A DNA stretch of 64,000 nt from Blepharisma stoltei (lineage: Eukaryota; Ciliophora; Heterotrichea; Heterotrichida; Blepharismidae). The notes beneath the pieces were generated by a model. It worked only from the letters and a program-made list of their open reading frames with translations. It made no database searches and had not been told where the DNA came from. Both the position numbers and the translations under genes were made by a program. Positions 55,035 to 64,000 of the stretch are shown in pieces. The stretch lies in contig CAJZBQ010000018.1 of the NCBI GenBank assembly GCA_914767885.1, forward strand, positions 186,001 through 250,000, written 5' to 3'. The number at the start of each line of letters is the position of its first letter. The stretch's first letter is position 1.

Positions 55035-58000
55035 ATGTCAAATTCTCATGACAATTATTTTTCAATAGCTCCTGAAAGTCTATCAAATTTATTCGAACCT
55101 GATGGAATTCGAAATGGAAAAAGTTTCGAACTTTTATCACAGCTAAACGGAGTATCTGGAATCTGTGAACTCTTAAAATCAAACGCTTCAAAAGGTATAA
55201 GTGAAAACCCGTCTGAATTAACTAAAAGAGCTCAGCATTTTGGGGATAATCGTCCTCATATATATAATAGAAAGCCCTTTTGGCGCTTTCTGCTCATGCC
55301 ACTATCTGACACAGTCCTTCAAATTTTAGTTATAGCATCAATTGTATCTTTGATTGTAGGAACAATTGAAGATCCCATCGAAGGATGGTACGAAGGTCTC
55401 GCAATTTTAGTTACTGTATGCATCGTAATATTCGTGACTGCCATCAATGACTACAAAAAAGAATCCCAGTTCATCAAGCTGAACCTGCAGACTGATCTTT
55501 GTAATATAATTGTTATAAGGGAAGGAATGGAAAAAGAAATCACTTTAAAAGAGCTTTTAGTCGGTGATTTATTATGTGTGACAACTGGTGATATATTACA
55601 AGGTGACGGTATCTATATAAGAGGGAGCGGATTAAGTGTTGATGAAAGCTCAATTACAGGGGAAAGCAAATTGGTCAAAAAAGAAGCCTTTCAAGACGGA
55701 GATATAGCTTATGACTCATTTTTGATTTCTGGAGCAAAAATTATTGAAGGAAGCGGATTGGTGCTTGTTTGTGCAGTAGGGCAGCACTCAGTGCTCGGGA
55801 GAAATAGAAGAATGATGAACACTTTGGCAGATGAGCCAGAAACTCCACTTCAAGAGAGATTGACTGTTTTGGCTACGTTTTTAGGTAAAATTGGATTTTA
55901 TGCTGGCATAATTCTTTCCATCGCATTGCTTCTTCATTTATTTATAGGTGCTTGGATTGATGAAAGATGGGGCAATCAAGAATGAACAGATCTTGTAGAC
56001 GCAATTATTCTTGGGATCACTATTATGGTGGTAGCCATCCCCGAAGGTCTTCCTTTAGCTTTAACTTTAGCTATGGCTTATTCTATCCTCCGCATGAAAG
56101 ATGAACAAATTTTCGTCAGGCACTTAAAAGGCTGCGAAATCATGGGAGCAGCCACCAATATTTTATCAGACAAAACAGGGACTCTTACACAAAATATCAT
56201 GACTGTTACCAAAGCAATGATATTTGGGGAATCCTTAGACAAAATTGACTGTTCAAAGTTTCCTTCTGACGACGTTAACTTGTTAGTAGAGTGCATTTCT
56301 AGAAACTCGACTGCCTTTATTAACAATAAAAACCAAAAGCATGATTTGGTAGGAAACAGAACTGAATGTGCCTTACTTATGATGCTGACACAATGAGGGT
56401 TTGATTACCATGCTTTTAGAAACCCAGAACACCTTATAGCGCAATTTGCATTTAACCCAAGAACTAAAAGAATGACGACTGTATATGATTCAGAGAATGG
56501 AGAAGCAATTGTATATTCAAAAGGAGCTGGAGAAGTTATCCTGGATTTTTGTGATCAAGAGCTTCTGTGCAACGGACTTGCAGAGAAGCTGACAGATGAA
56601 AGGAAAAAAATTCTTTTGGATATTATTAAAAATTGGGCAGATTTAGGATTGAGAGTAATTACGGTGGCGTATAAGAAAACTTCTTTGGAAGAAATAATTA
56701 CTGAAGGCCCTGAACGAAAAATCAATGAAGAAAAAGGTGAGCAAGGGCTAATTTTAATAGGAATGCTAGGAATTGAAGATCCGCTGAGACCTGAGGCGAA
56801 ACAATCGGTAGAAAAATGCAAAGTTGCTGGAGTTATTGTCAGAATGGTGACTGGAGATAATTCAGAGACTGCAAAACGTATAACTTATACTTAACTTATT
56901 TAAGGTTGGCGGCTTGTCTGTTGGTAACGCAGTCGCCAAGGGTCTTTGCAAGGGATTCACACGCTTTGCGACGTTGCCAGGGAGAATTCGTTTGAGTTGA
57001 TATGATGGATGGTCAAGCATAGGTAGCAACCAGACACCCCAATAAAGGAAACCCCACACCCCACCCCCCCCTTTCACAGATGGCACCCCCATCCCCCATC
57101 AAAAAATAAAGGGTTTATCCTATAAAAGTAATTTATAGGAAACAAGCAAAATAATTTAAATATAATCCAATTAAAATACTATATTGATAAATTAAGTCCA
57201 CAAATTACTTTGTATTTATGATTAATTAATAAATTTAAATTAATTAGCAATTAATTAGAAAATATATTAAATTTGTTTTTTTTATATTTATAAATATAAT
57301 GCCAAAGTTATAGATAATGGCATTAATTATTAAATGAGCCAAGCAAAATACAATAACTTGCATTAAATTTATTGATTCATAAATTAAAGCAAATCTCATG
57401 CTCATTGTACAAGGATTGCAGGACTGAATTGGTAACAGGATTCAATAGTGCTAATAAAAATAGTATTTGCTATTGTCATTTTCACTTTTGATCTATAATT
57501 GGGCTCTTTAGCCATTGTTCCACAAAGTTCATAAATATATGCAGCATATACTGCTAATTAATCCCAAAAATCATTATCATGCTTTTTAACAAAATTTCTT
57601 CAGATGTGGTGTCTTAGTAATTATAGGAAATTCTCACCCCATTCCACCTACTCCTTAATCGATTGTGCTACGCTATGTGAATATTGTATAAATCAGTAAT
57701 TTTGAATATTCATAATAATAATTTATTTATTACTTCTGCTGTAAATTGGCATTTTTCATATATATTTTATGCTATATTAAGGGGGGTGGGGGGGGGGTAC
57801 CATTAAAAAGGGGGGGGTGGGGGGTGGGGGTGCCATCTGTGAAAGGGGGGGTGGGGGTACCATTAAAAAAGGGGGGTGGGGGTGTCTGGGTTGCGACCTG
57901 TGTTTGACCATGATGGATTCACTTGACAAGTTAATTCGAACACCATCTTTTCTCTTCTTCATCGCCTTATGACATTGCACCTATGAAGTAGAGTTCTATA

Positions 58001-59802
58001 TCTTTATCTCATTCTTGCCTTTTCGGCTCTAGTGTTGAGTAGGAAGGCTATGGACTTTAGCAGCTGCTTGGGTTGAGCGAAAGATTGCCTGCACAAAAGT
58101 TCCAAAAATGGAATATTTCAGGTTGATTTTCGGCAAAAAGAAAAATTCAAAGCCTCGCTCTAGGAAGTTCCATGGTCTAGGCATTGTCTGTAGCTGATTC
58201 TGGGCTTTGCCTTTCGAATTTTTTCACTCAAGAAATATCAAATCCTGAAAGCGGACAAAAGCTAGGCTTTTTACTTTACCAGAATTGCTTACCTCGCAGT
58301 GTTGTCCATATCTGCACTAGCAACCTTTTCGGATGTAAATAAGTCTATGCTCAAAGCTGCATTGCCGGAGGCAATACCTTAGTTGAGACGCCATATTTAT
58401 GCAATATGTATAGCCAAAAACTGCGCAATTTTACCACCTGGGATTTTAGATGAAGAAATAGACGATTATATAATGGAAGGAGCTGTTTTCAGAGAAAAAG
58501 TAGGAGGACTTGTAACAGTGACTAATGAGGATGGAAAATTGGAGGGGTTTAAGGTTGGAAATCTTGAGGGTTTTAAAAATATTATAATCAGATTAAGGGT
58601 TATTGCAAGATGCTCCCCTGAAGATAAACTTTTACTTGTTATTGGACTTAGAGCGCTTGGGGAAGTTGTTGGAGTCACAGGAGATGGATCAAATGATGCT
58701 CCAGCTTTAAAGCACAGTGATATAGGCCTTGCTATGATGTCAGGAACTCCGTTAGCTAAAGAAAGTGCTGATATCATACTTCTTGATGATAACTTTGAAA
58801 GTGTCGTGAATTCTGTGAAATGGGGGAGAAACGTATATGCCTCTATCAGGAAATTTTTGACTTTTCAAATGACATGCAACGCAGTTGCATTAGCCATCAG
58901 TATTATTGGTGCTGGAACCACTTCTGACTCCCCTCTAAATGCTATTCAAATGCTATGGGTTAATCTAATTATGGATGCACTTGCTGCTTTAGCGTTAGCA
59001 ACTGAACCTCCAACTGACCAGTTGTTTTTTACAAAACCTTTTGGAAGAAAGGAAAAAATGATAATAAAAGACATGGTAGTATCGATGATCACACAATCTG
59101 CTTACCAAATTGGGATTTTATTAGTCATGCTATATGAAGGACCATGCATCTTTGATATAAGCAATTGCTTAGAATTGCGGAGAAGGGCATAAGGATAGAG
59201 AGCTCTCTCTATAGTTGGTCTTGCCAACCAAGGTTGGTCTAACCGACTGGAGGTTGATAAATTGAACGATAAGAGGCTTATTTGCCAACTATCCAGTTGG
59301 TTTGACTAATTTGAGTTGGCCAGATCAACTGGAGAAAGGAACTCTCCATCCTTACGCCCCTATCGGGCAATTCTAGGCAATTACCTATATTGAAGAAGGA
59401 TGGGGGCATGATTCATGAGATGAGGAAAATGGAAAGCATTTTACCCTCATTTTCCATACATTTGTGATGATGCAAATTTTTAATGAAATTTGTTGCAGAA
59501 AATTGTCATTGTCTGAGATAAACATATTTAAAGGGTTTTTCAATAATAGTATATTTATTAGTATCCTTGTAGTTACTACTGGGGTGCAGTTATTATTGGT
59601 TAACTTTGGAGGGAGCTTTGTCAGATGTACAGCTTTAAGTCTAGAGCATCATTTGATTTGTGTTGGATTGGGAGCAGGTTGTATTCTTGTGTCTTTGTTT
59701 GTTAGATGCATTTATAAACTTTCTGGAAAATCGAAAAAGAGCGTAGAAGATGAAAAATATCCTTTGCTTAGGAGTAACTCTAGTAATCATTCTGATTTAT
59801 AG
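55035..59802 (+). CDS. P-type Ca2+-ATPase, plasma-membrane (PMCA) type
   Basis: All P-type landmarks: TGES (SSITGESKLVKK), PEGLP (VAIPEGLPLALTLAMAYS), phosphorylation loop SDKTGTLTQN, KGAGE, MVTGDN, VTGDGSNDAPALKHSDIGLAM and the M5-M10 helices. The EGWYEGLAI segment, QMLWVNLIMDALAALALATEPP and MQIFNEICCRKL place it with PMCA pumps. It exports or sequesters Ca2+; in ciliates, alveolar sacs or plasma membrane. TGA at 55983 and 56394 is Trp. A 1.5-kb composite insertion (56879-58410) and a 232-bp IES (59156-59389) are removed in frame. No obvious calmodulin-binding tail. Confidence 0.92.
56883..58408 (-). mobile_element. SINE-like retroelement S3 (reversed), carrying a nested element
   Basis: On the minus strand its start (ATATGGCGTCTCAAC at about 58393) and 5' block match S2, and its 3' block (58 bp before a TAAGT-like tail at 56885-56905) matches S1. 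Flanks GCAAAACGTATA (56871) and GCAATATGTATA (58401) look like a 12-bp duplication with two changes. Removing 1530 bp restores TAKRIAKNCAILP. Confidence 0.82.
56985..57950. mobile_element. Nested TIR element with G-rich repeats inside S3
   Basis: Inverted ends: GATGGTCAAGCATAGG.. (about 57007) against ..CCTGTGTTTGACCATGATGG (57897-57916), continuing into GACACCCC/GGGGTGTC and long C-rich/G-rich tracts (57030-57105, 57780-57890; TACCATTAAAAAGGGGGGGTGGGG units). About 680 bp of AT-rich, ORF-less centre. Confidence 0.7.
59156..59389. other. 232-bp IES with ~45-bp inverted ends in the Ca2+ pump gene
   Basis: TATAAGCAATTGCTTAGAATTG at the left pairs with CAATTCTAGGCAATTACCTATA at the right; the pairing continues through TAAGGATAGAGAG. 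Removal gives GPCIFDIEEGWGHDSW and the final helices in frame. The centre has further inverted GGTTGGTC/GTTGGTTTGAC-type repeats. Confidence 0.88.
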
Positions 59803-59849
59803 TCAAGTAACTAATAATTAAAATTAGATACTAAGAATTGTATAGCTTA

Positions 59850-60052
59850 CACCCCGTTTTGGATCGGCCTTGAGCACCCCCTAAGGTCCCAAATTTTTTT
59901 ACATGTTAAATATTAATTTGACAAGTTAAAATATTTGGGAGACTTATCAAATAACACTTTAGCATTTAAAATTTTCAGGACCGTCAGGGGGTGGGTGACA
60001 TGGGGAGGGGTATTAATGGTAAGCAATCACGGGGGGCGTGCTATATTAGGAG
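59850..60052. mobile_element. Possible small inverted-repeat element
   Basis: GCACCCCCTAAGGTCCCAAATTTTT (59874) pairs imperfectly with AAAATTTTCAGGACCGTCAGGGGG (59966). GC-rich ends in AT-rich surroundings. Boundaries uncertain. The rest of the 59803-60591 spacer shows nothing. Confidence 0.4.
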
Positions 60053-60591
60053 CACAGTTTTTAACAAAGAGAATTAAATATTTAGCTTGATGCATAAAAT
60101 TAATTAGAATGCTTTGTCTAAATTTATTATGGCGTATTATCAATATAGCTTTCTAAATCCCATCTTTTTATACAAATTATTACGCTAATCTATAATGTGG
60201 GGCAATATTTGACTAGCAAAGTATTCTGTATAATTAATTATATATCAGTCAGTTTTTTCCTTTAATTTCTTATCGATAAATATTGATAAATAAATTCAGA
60301 GAGAAAGCCAAACGAGTGGTGAACAAAAAAGCTTACAAAATGAAAGAAGTTGTTTATTAATTATTCAAGTTTTAGTAATGATTTACCAATTTAGAGCCTT
60401 TGGAAAATAGGAATATTCAGATGAAAAAATATTTAAGGCTGCTTAAGGGAATTTGAATTGAAATTTATTAGAAAAATATTTTTTGAAAATTTCGACTAAT
60501 GTGTTTGTTACAAATTCTAGAATACTTATTGGAGCCTGAATATCCAATTTAAAAAGGCTTATCATCCAATTTTACATTGATAATTAAATTC

Positions 60592-60969
60592 TAACTCCCC
60601 CTCCGTGAGTGAACAAAAAAATTTTGTTCACTCACGGAGGTGGGTTATTTTTTTTTTTTTTAAAAATTTATATATAAATTTTTTATAAATTTTTTTTTTT
60701 CGAAATTTAAAAAAATCTCACTTCTATAAAAATTTTAAAGTAAATATGAATTTAATTTATAAAATTGATGTTTTAAAACGCAATTTGTTTAAAATTAAAC
60801 AGAATTAGCTCGAGATTTCATTATACTAATTATCACTTATATATCAAATTTTTTTTCCATACAAAATTTTCCTATTAAAAATATTTTTGTTCATTCACGG
60901 AGGGTAGGTTTTTGATGCAAAAAATAGGGATTTTTCTAATGGTTTTGTTCACTCACGGAGGGGGAGTAA
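60592..60969 (+). mobile_element. MITE family A, copy 7 (intergenic)
   Basis: TAA at 60592 and 60967. Near-perfect family A: left hairpin CTCCGTGAGTGAACAAAAA..TTTTGTTCACTCACGGAGG, core, then two reversed words TTCACTCACGGAGG and GGGGGAG end. Confidence 0.92.
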
Positions 60970-61159
60970 GAATATATTTGCCTATGGATAATTAATGATG
61001 TCTGAAAAATGCGAGCCTCAAAATATAGATCTGAATTCTTACAAAATTTGTTGAATAATTTTATTAATTTCGCTTTCAGGAGACAAAAATTCATTATTTC
61101 TCCTGCTATTCTACATTAAAAATTTTATCTTTGAGGTCTGATCATGCGATTTATAATAA

Positions 61160-61501
61160 ATGATGGATTACAAAAGATCATTAAGCAACATTTCAGAAGT
61201 TTCTGAAAGAAACGAACAAAGTGAGAAAACTACACCGACAAATTGCAGTTCTCAATCCTTTTTTCATCAGGCACTTGTTTCTATCTCGGAAGATGAACAG
61301 GACTCTGACTTATCGCCAAGATTATTGCCAAGTAAAACTCGTATAAGCAGAAAAGAAAGCAAAGATACAGCAGATGAAACATTAAGGTCAGTTGTATCAA
61401 ACAAACGCAAAAGCATATTTGGTTCAAACCAGGATTTGGATCAATTGGTGTCCTTGCGAATTAATGGAGATAAATGCTCTTGTACATGCATTATGTTTTA
61501 A
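61160..61501 (+). CDS. Small Ser-rich protein with C-terminal CaaX box
   Basis: 113 residues; start MMDYKRSLSNISEVSERN. Polar, Ser/Glu/Lys-rich, ending GDKCSCTCIMF, which fits a CaaX box (CIMF) with neighbouring Cys for palmitoylation. No domain. It is similar in style, not in clear sequence, to the gene at 6961-7653. Flanked by MITE copies 7 and 8. Confidence 0.6.
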   Translation: MMDYKRSLSNISEVSERNEQSEKTTPTNCSSQSFFHQALVSISEDEQDSDLSPRLLPSKTRISRKESKDTADETLRSVVSNKRKSIFGSNQDLDQLVSLRINGDKCSCTCIMF

Positions 61502-61569
61502 CTGTATTTAAACAGATTGTGTAATGAATTCTGCCATCTGCTTTAAATAATTCAAAGATAAAAAAATCC

Positions 61570-61959
61570 TTACTCCCCCCCCCCCCCTCCGTGAGCGAAC
61601 AAAACCATTAAAAAAATCGCCATTTTTTGACCAAAAACCCACCCTCCGTGAGTGAACAAAAATTTTTTAATAGAAAAAAATTTTATGGAAAAAAATTTTG
61701 ATATATAAGTGATAATTAGTATAATGAAATCTAGAGCTAATTCTGTTTAATTTTTAAACAAATTGCGTTTTAAAACATAAATTTTGCAAATTAAATTAAT
61801 ATTTGCTTCCCAATTTTTGCAAATTAGGATTTTTTTTAAATTTCGAAAAAAATATTTTTTATAAAATTTATATATAAATTTTTTTTTAAAAAACAAAATA
61901 AACCCCCTCCGTGAGCGAACAAATTTTTTTGTTCGCTCACGGAGGGGGGGGGGGAGTTA
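61570..61959 (-). mobile_element. MITE family A, copy 8 (intergenic)
   Basis: TTA at 61570 and 61957; almost identical to copy 1 (6473-6858), the most recently active-looking pair in the window. Confidence 0.92.
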
Positions 61960-62066
61960 ACAGTTTCAGATTAATGAAATATTATTAGTTTTTTATTCTG
62001 CCTATTTTAAGCCTAATTATTAAATTTCATAAGAAGAATAGGTTAATTTGATTTTTTATTTAGTTA

Positions 62067-63194
62067 ATGGAACAACCATTCTATGTGAAAAGTGACAATT
62101 TTGCCCCAGCTCAAAAGAAATCGATAAATGTTGCAGAAGCTTATGATTTAGAGGAATCTTCTCCTTTTACTTCAATTTTTGTTAATAAAGATCCAAAGAA
62201 AATTAATGATCCTCAAGAGAAAAATAAAGAAATATTTGCATCACCTGAGAGACCAGAATTAACAATAGCAGATCTAGAGCCTCCTTCAACAGAAAGAAAC
62301 TTACTTGCACTTGCCAAAAGTTCAAGGGCGAGCGATACTTTTGCGCTATCAAAAACGACTGATGGGAGTTTATTAAAAAGCAAGCTAAGTGTAAGATTTT
62401 CAGACACAGATCAGTCAGGACAGATAACTCCTATATCAATAATTGAAGAAAAAAAGTCAGCCAACAGTTTAGATACCATAGAAAATACTTACCCCCCCTC
62501 CATGAGCAACAAAATCATTGGAAAATCCCTAAAATCTACCCTACTTGAGCGATCAAAAAATTATTATGAAAAAATGTTTGAAATAAAGTGATATTTATTA
62601 TAATGTAACCCTGCTAATTCTTTGTAGATATTACAAATTAAATTTATTTTTGCTTTAAAGTTATTTCGAATTGAGATTTTTAAATTTGAAAAAAAAATTA
62701 CTGAAGACTTACTTATATATAAATTTTTTAAAATCAATTAATCCGAGCAAAATATTTGGTCCACTTACAAAGGGGAGAGTTACGATAATTTAAAACAAAA
62801 AGAAACAAAGCATCTAGAAATCGCACGGCCTCATTGCCCAACTTGTAGATGCGCTTTGGAGTTGCCTGAAAAGCAACATGAAAATGAGAAAGCGTCACTT
62901 GGGGTATCTGAAAGGGATATTAAATATTTATCAAGCCTTGGGTCTTCGTCTTTGCTAAAATCTAATTATCCTGGATATTTACAATTTGAGTCTCCGGTTA
63001 TTCAGAAAATTCAAAGACCTTATTCTTCTCCAATAAAGCTAGATAGCCAGAAAACTCCAAGAATCTATATATCGCCTATATACAACCCTGCCACATCACC
63101 TAGTCATATTTTCCGAGAAAGGCTAAATCGAAGAATTTTATCTTTTGAAAAAAATAGTCCAAATGGTTATAATTTGTATCGTAAAACTTATTAA
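62067..63194 (+). CDS. Unknown protein split by a decayed MITE
   Basis: Start MEQPFYVKSDNFAPAQKKS. Without element removal the frame runs 30 codons into the MITE. Removing 291 bp between TTA 62489 and TTA 62780 gives ENTYDNLKQKETKHLEIARPHCPTCRCALELPEKQHE and continues to TAA 63192. About 278 residues, Ser/Pro-rich with one CxxCxC plus His/Cys cluster. No family recognised; perhaps cytoskeletal. Confidence 0.6.
62489..62782 (-). mobile_element. MITE family A, copy 9 (decayed), inside a coding region
   Basis: TTA at both ends; left CCCCCCCTCCATGAGCAACAAAATCATTGG is a mutated form of the copy 1 left end; right ends GGGGAGAG. Its length is a multiple of three and the left third is ORF-open. Confidence 0.75.
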
Positions 63195-63606
63195 AAAACA
63201 TTTTCCTGGTTATAAGTAATAAAATTAACGTCAAGGACATTTTTATATTTCCTTTAGATTCTATAATGGACTAAAGAAGACTTACTTTAGGAGGTTAAAA
63301 TTATAGAATTCTTTTAAAAAAATTATTTTAAGCTAAGAGTTGATTTCTTGCTTTGGCCATATAAATCTCTTATGCAAGCCTAAATCTTTGAAAGCCAAAC
63401 TGGTGTACTAAAATTAGCTCATTTCAATGCATATTATGGCTTGCTCGAAAAAAAATCAAATAGTCTTTATTTTTTTTAATATTAAAATTTTTTGCTATCA
63501 CACCAAAATTTAAACCCTTAATTTATTTCTTTCTATTATAAGCATTTCTAGAATATTCCTCCTGACTTCCATTAAATATTTTAAAGCGATTTTTATTTCA
63601 TTTTTA
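63195..63606. other. Intergenic region
   Basis: AT-rich spacer before the PDI gene; nothing recognised. Confidence 0.5.
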
Positions 63607-64000
63607 ATGGAATTAAAACACGTGTTCCTTTTGCCTATCCTATTCGCAGCAGCTCTCTACACCGAAGATGGCGCTGTAGTTCAACTCACTGAAGCTAATT
63701 TTGCTACAGAAGTGCTTAACTCTGAAGATTTTTGGATAGTCGAATTTTTTGCCCCTTGGTGTGGCCATTGTCAAAAATTAGCTCCAGAATACGAAAAAGC
63801 AGCCGAGTCTCTCAAAGGAATTGCTAAGCTTGGTGCAGTCGATATGACTAAGCATGGTGTTGTAGGCAACCCATACTCTATCCAAGGCTACCCCACTCTA
63901 AAAGTGTTTTACACAGACAAAAAAAATCCACAAGAGTATTCAGGAGGCAGAACAGCCAAATCAATTGTCAATTATGTCCTAAAGCAGCTTGGAAAAGAAG
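63607..64000 (+). CDS. Protein disulfide isomerase (PDI/P5 type), 3' partial
   Basis: ATG 63607; signal peptide MELKHVFLLPILFAAALY, then the thioredoxin domain with the active site APWCGHCQKLAPEYEKAAE and cis-Pro segment IQGYPTLKVF. It catalyses disulfide formation in the ER. The spacing after the first domain fits PDIA6/P5; the rest of the gene is beyond the window. Confidence 0.9.
   Translation, partial: MELKHVFLLPILFAAALYTEDGAVVQLTEANFATEVLNSEDFWIVEFFAPWCGHCQKLAPEYEKAAESLKGIAKLGAVDMTKHGVVGNPYSIQGYPTLKVFYTDKKNPQEYSGGRTAKSIVNYVLKQLGKE

Noticed and set aside
57030-57890. Telomeric repeats suggested by the G-rich/C-rich tracts
   Set aside because: The tracts are irregular GGGGTGGGG runs paired as inverted repeats inside an element, not a uniform telomere repeat at an end.

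Overview
This window looks like germline (micronuclear) DNA of a heterotrich ciliate, most likely Blepharisma or a close relative. Three things visible in the sequence support that. (1) TGA is read as tryptophan, including at tryptophans conserved in their families (RBR RING2 at 17327, MYND at 45062, DHHC at 47757), while TAA and TAG end genes. (2) Introns are 15-16 nt, GT..AG (5695-5710, 33510-33525, 36312-36326). (3) Most genes are broken by AT-rich, non-coding inserts whose removal between two TA (or TNA) copies restores one conserved reading frame; these behave as internal eliminated sequences (IESs). Stentor shares the tiny introns but uses the standard code. The species name is inference.

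Layout. 1-6432: a polycystin-1/REJ-like membrane gene, 5' end outside the window, with five inserts. 6961-12553: a small CaaX protein, ubiquilin, Fe/Mn superoxide dismutase, Rab escort protein and a SAXO axonemal protein. 13678-17818: tandem papain-family paralogs with Ser in place of the catalytic Cys, then an RBR E3 ligase. 18129-20932: a disrupted gene and an ankyrin gene carrying two MITEs. 21469-32419: a tandem CCCH zinc-finger protein, a coiled-coil protein, tRNA-Arg(CCU), a DUF229/sulfatase-like protein, an F-box protein, an F-BAR protein and unknowns. 33422-39976: a PUF protein containing a germline-limited ORF, CCP5-like carboxypeptidase, eIF3m and a LITAF protein. 39977-43526: gene-free and transposon-rich. 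43527-49455: CDC73, a MYND/PHD-like hydroxylase, a DHHC acyltransferase and NDUFA2. 50422-59802: an unknown, a rhodanese, a B-box/kelch protein and a PMCA-type Ca2+ pump. 60592-64000: MITEs, two unknown proteins and the start of a PDI.

The genes are unrelated housekeeping, ciliary and signalling genes. What unifies the window is the mobile DNA. At least twelve MITE copies in three families share CTCCCC...GGGGAG ends, a 3-bp TNA target duplication and one architecture in which a family-specific word of 13-16 bases is repeated four times. A second class has 11-19 bp target duplications, often a 5' ATGGCG and AT-rich simple tails, and looks like short non-LTR retroelements; several copies sit inside coding exons. 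A 1.08-kb foldback element and nested insertions complete the set. All IES junctions are inferred from reading frame, protein conservation and TA/TNA repeats; matching macronuclear sequence would confirm them.
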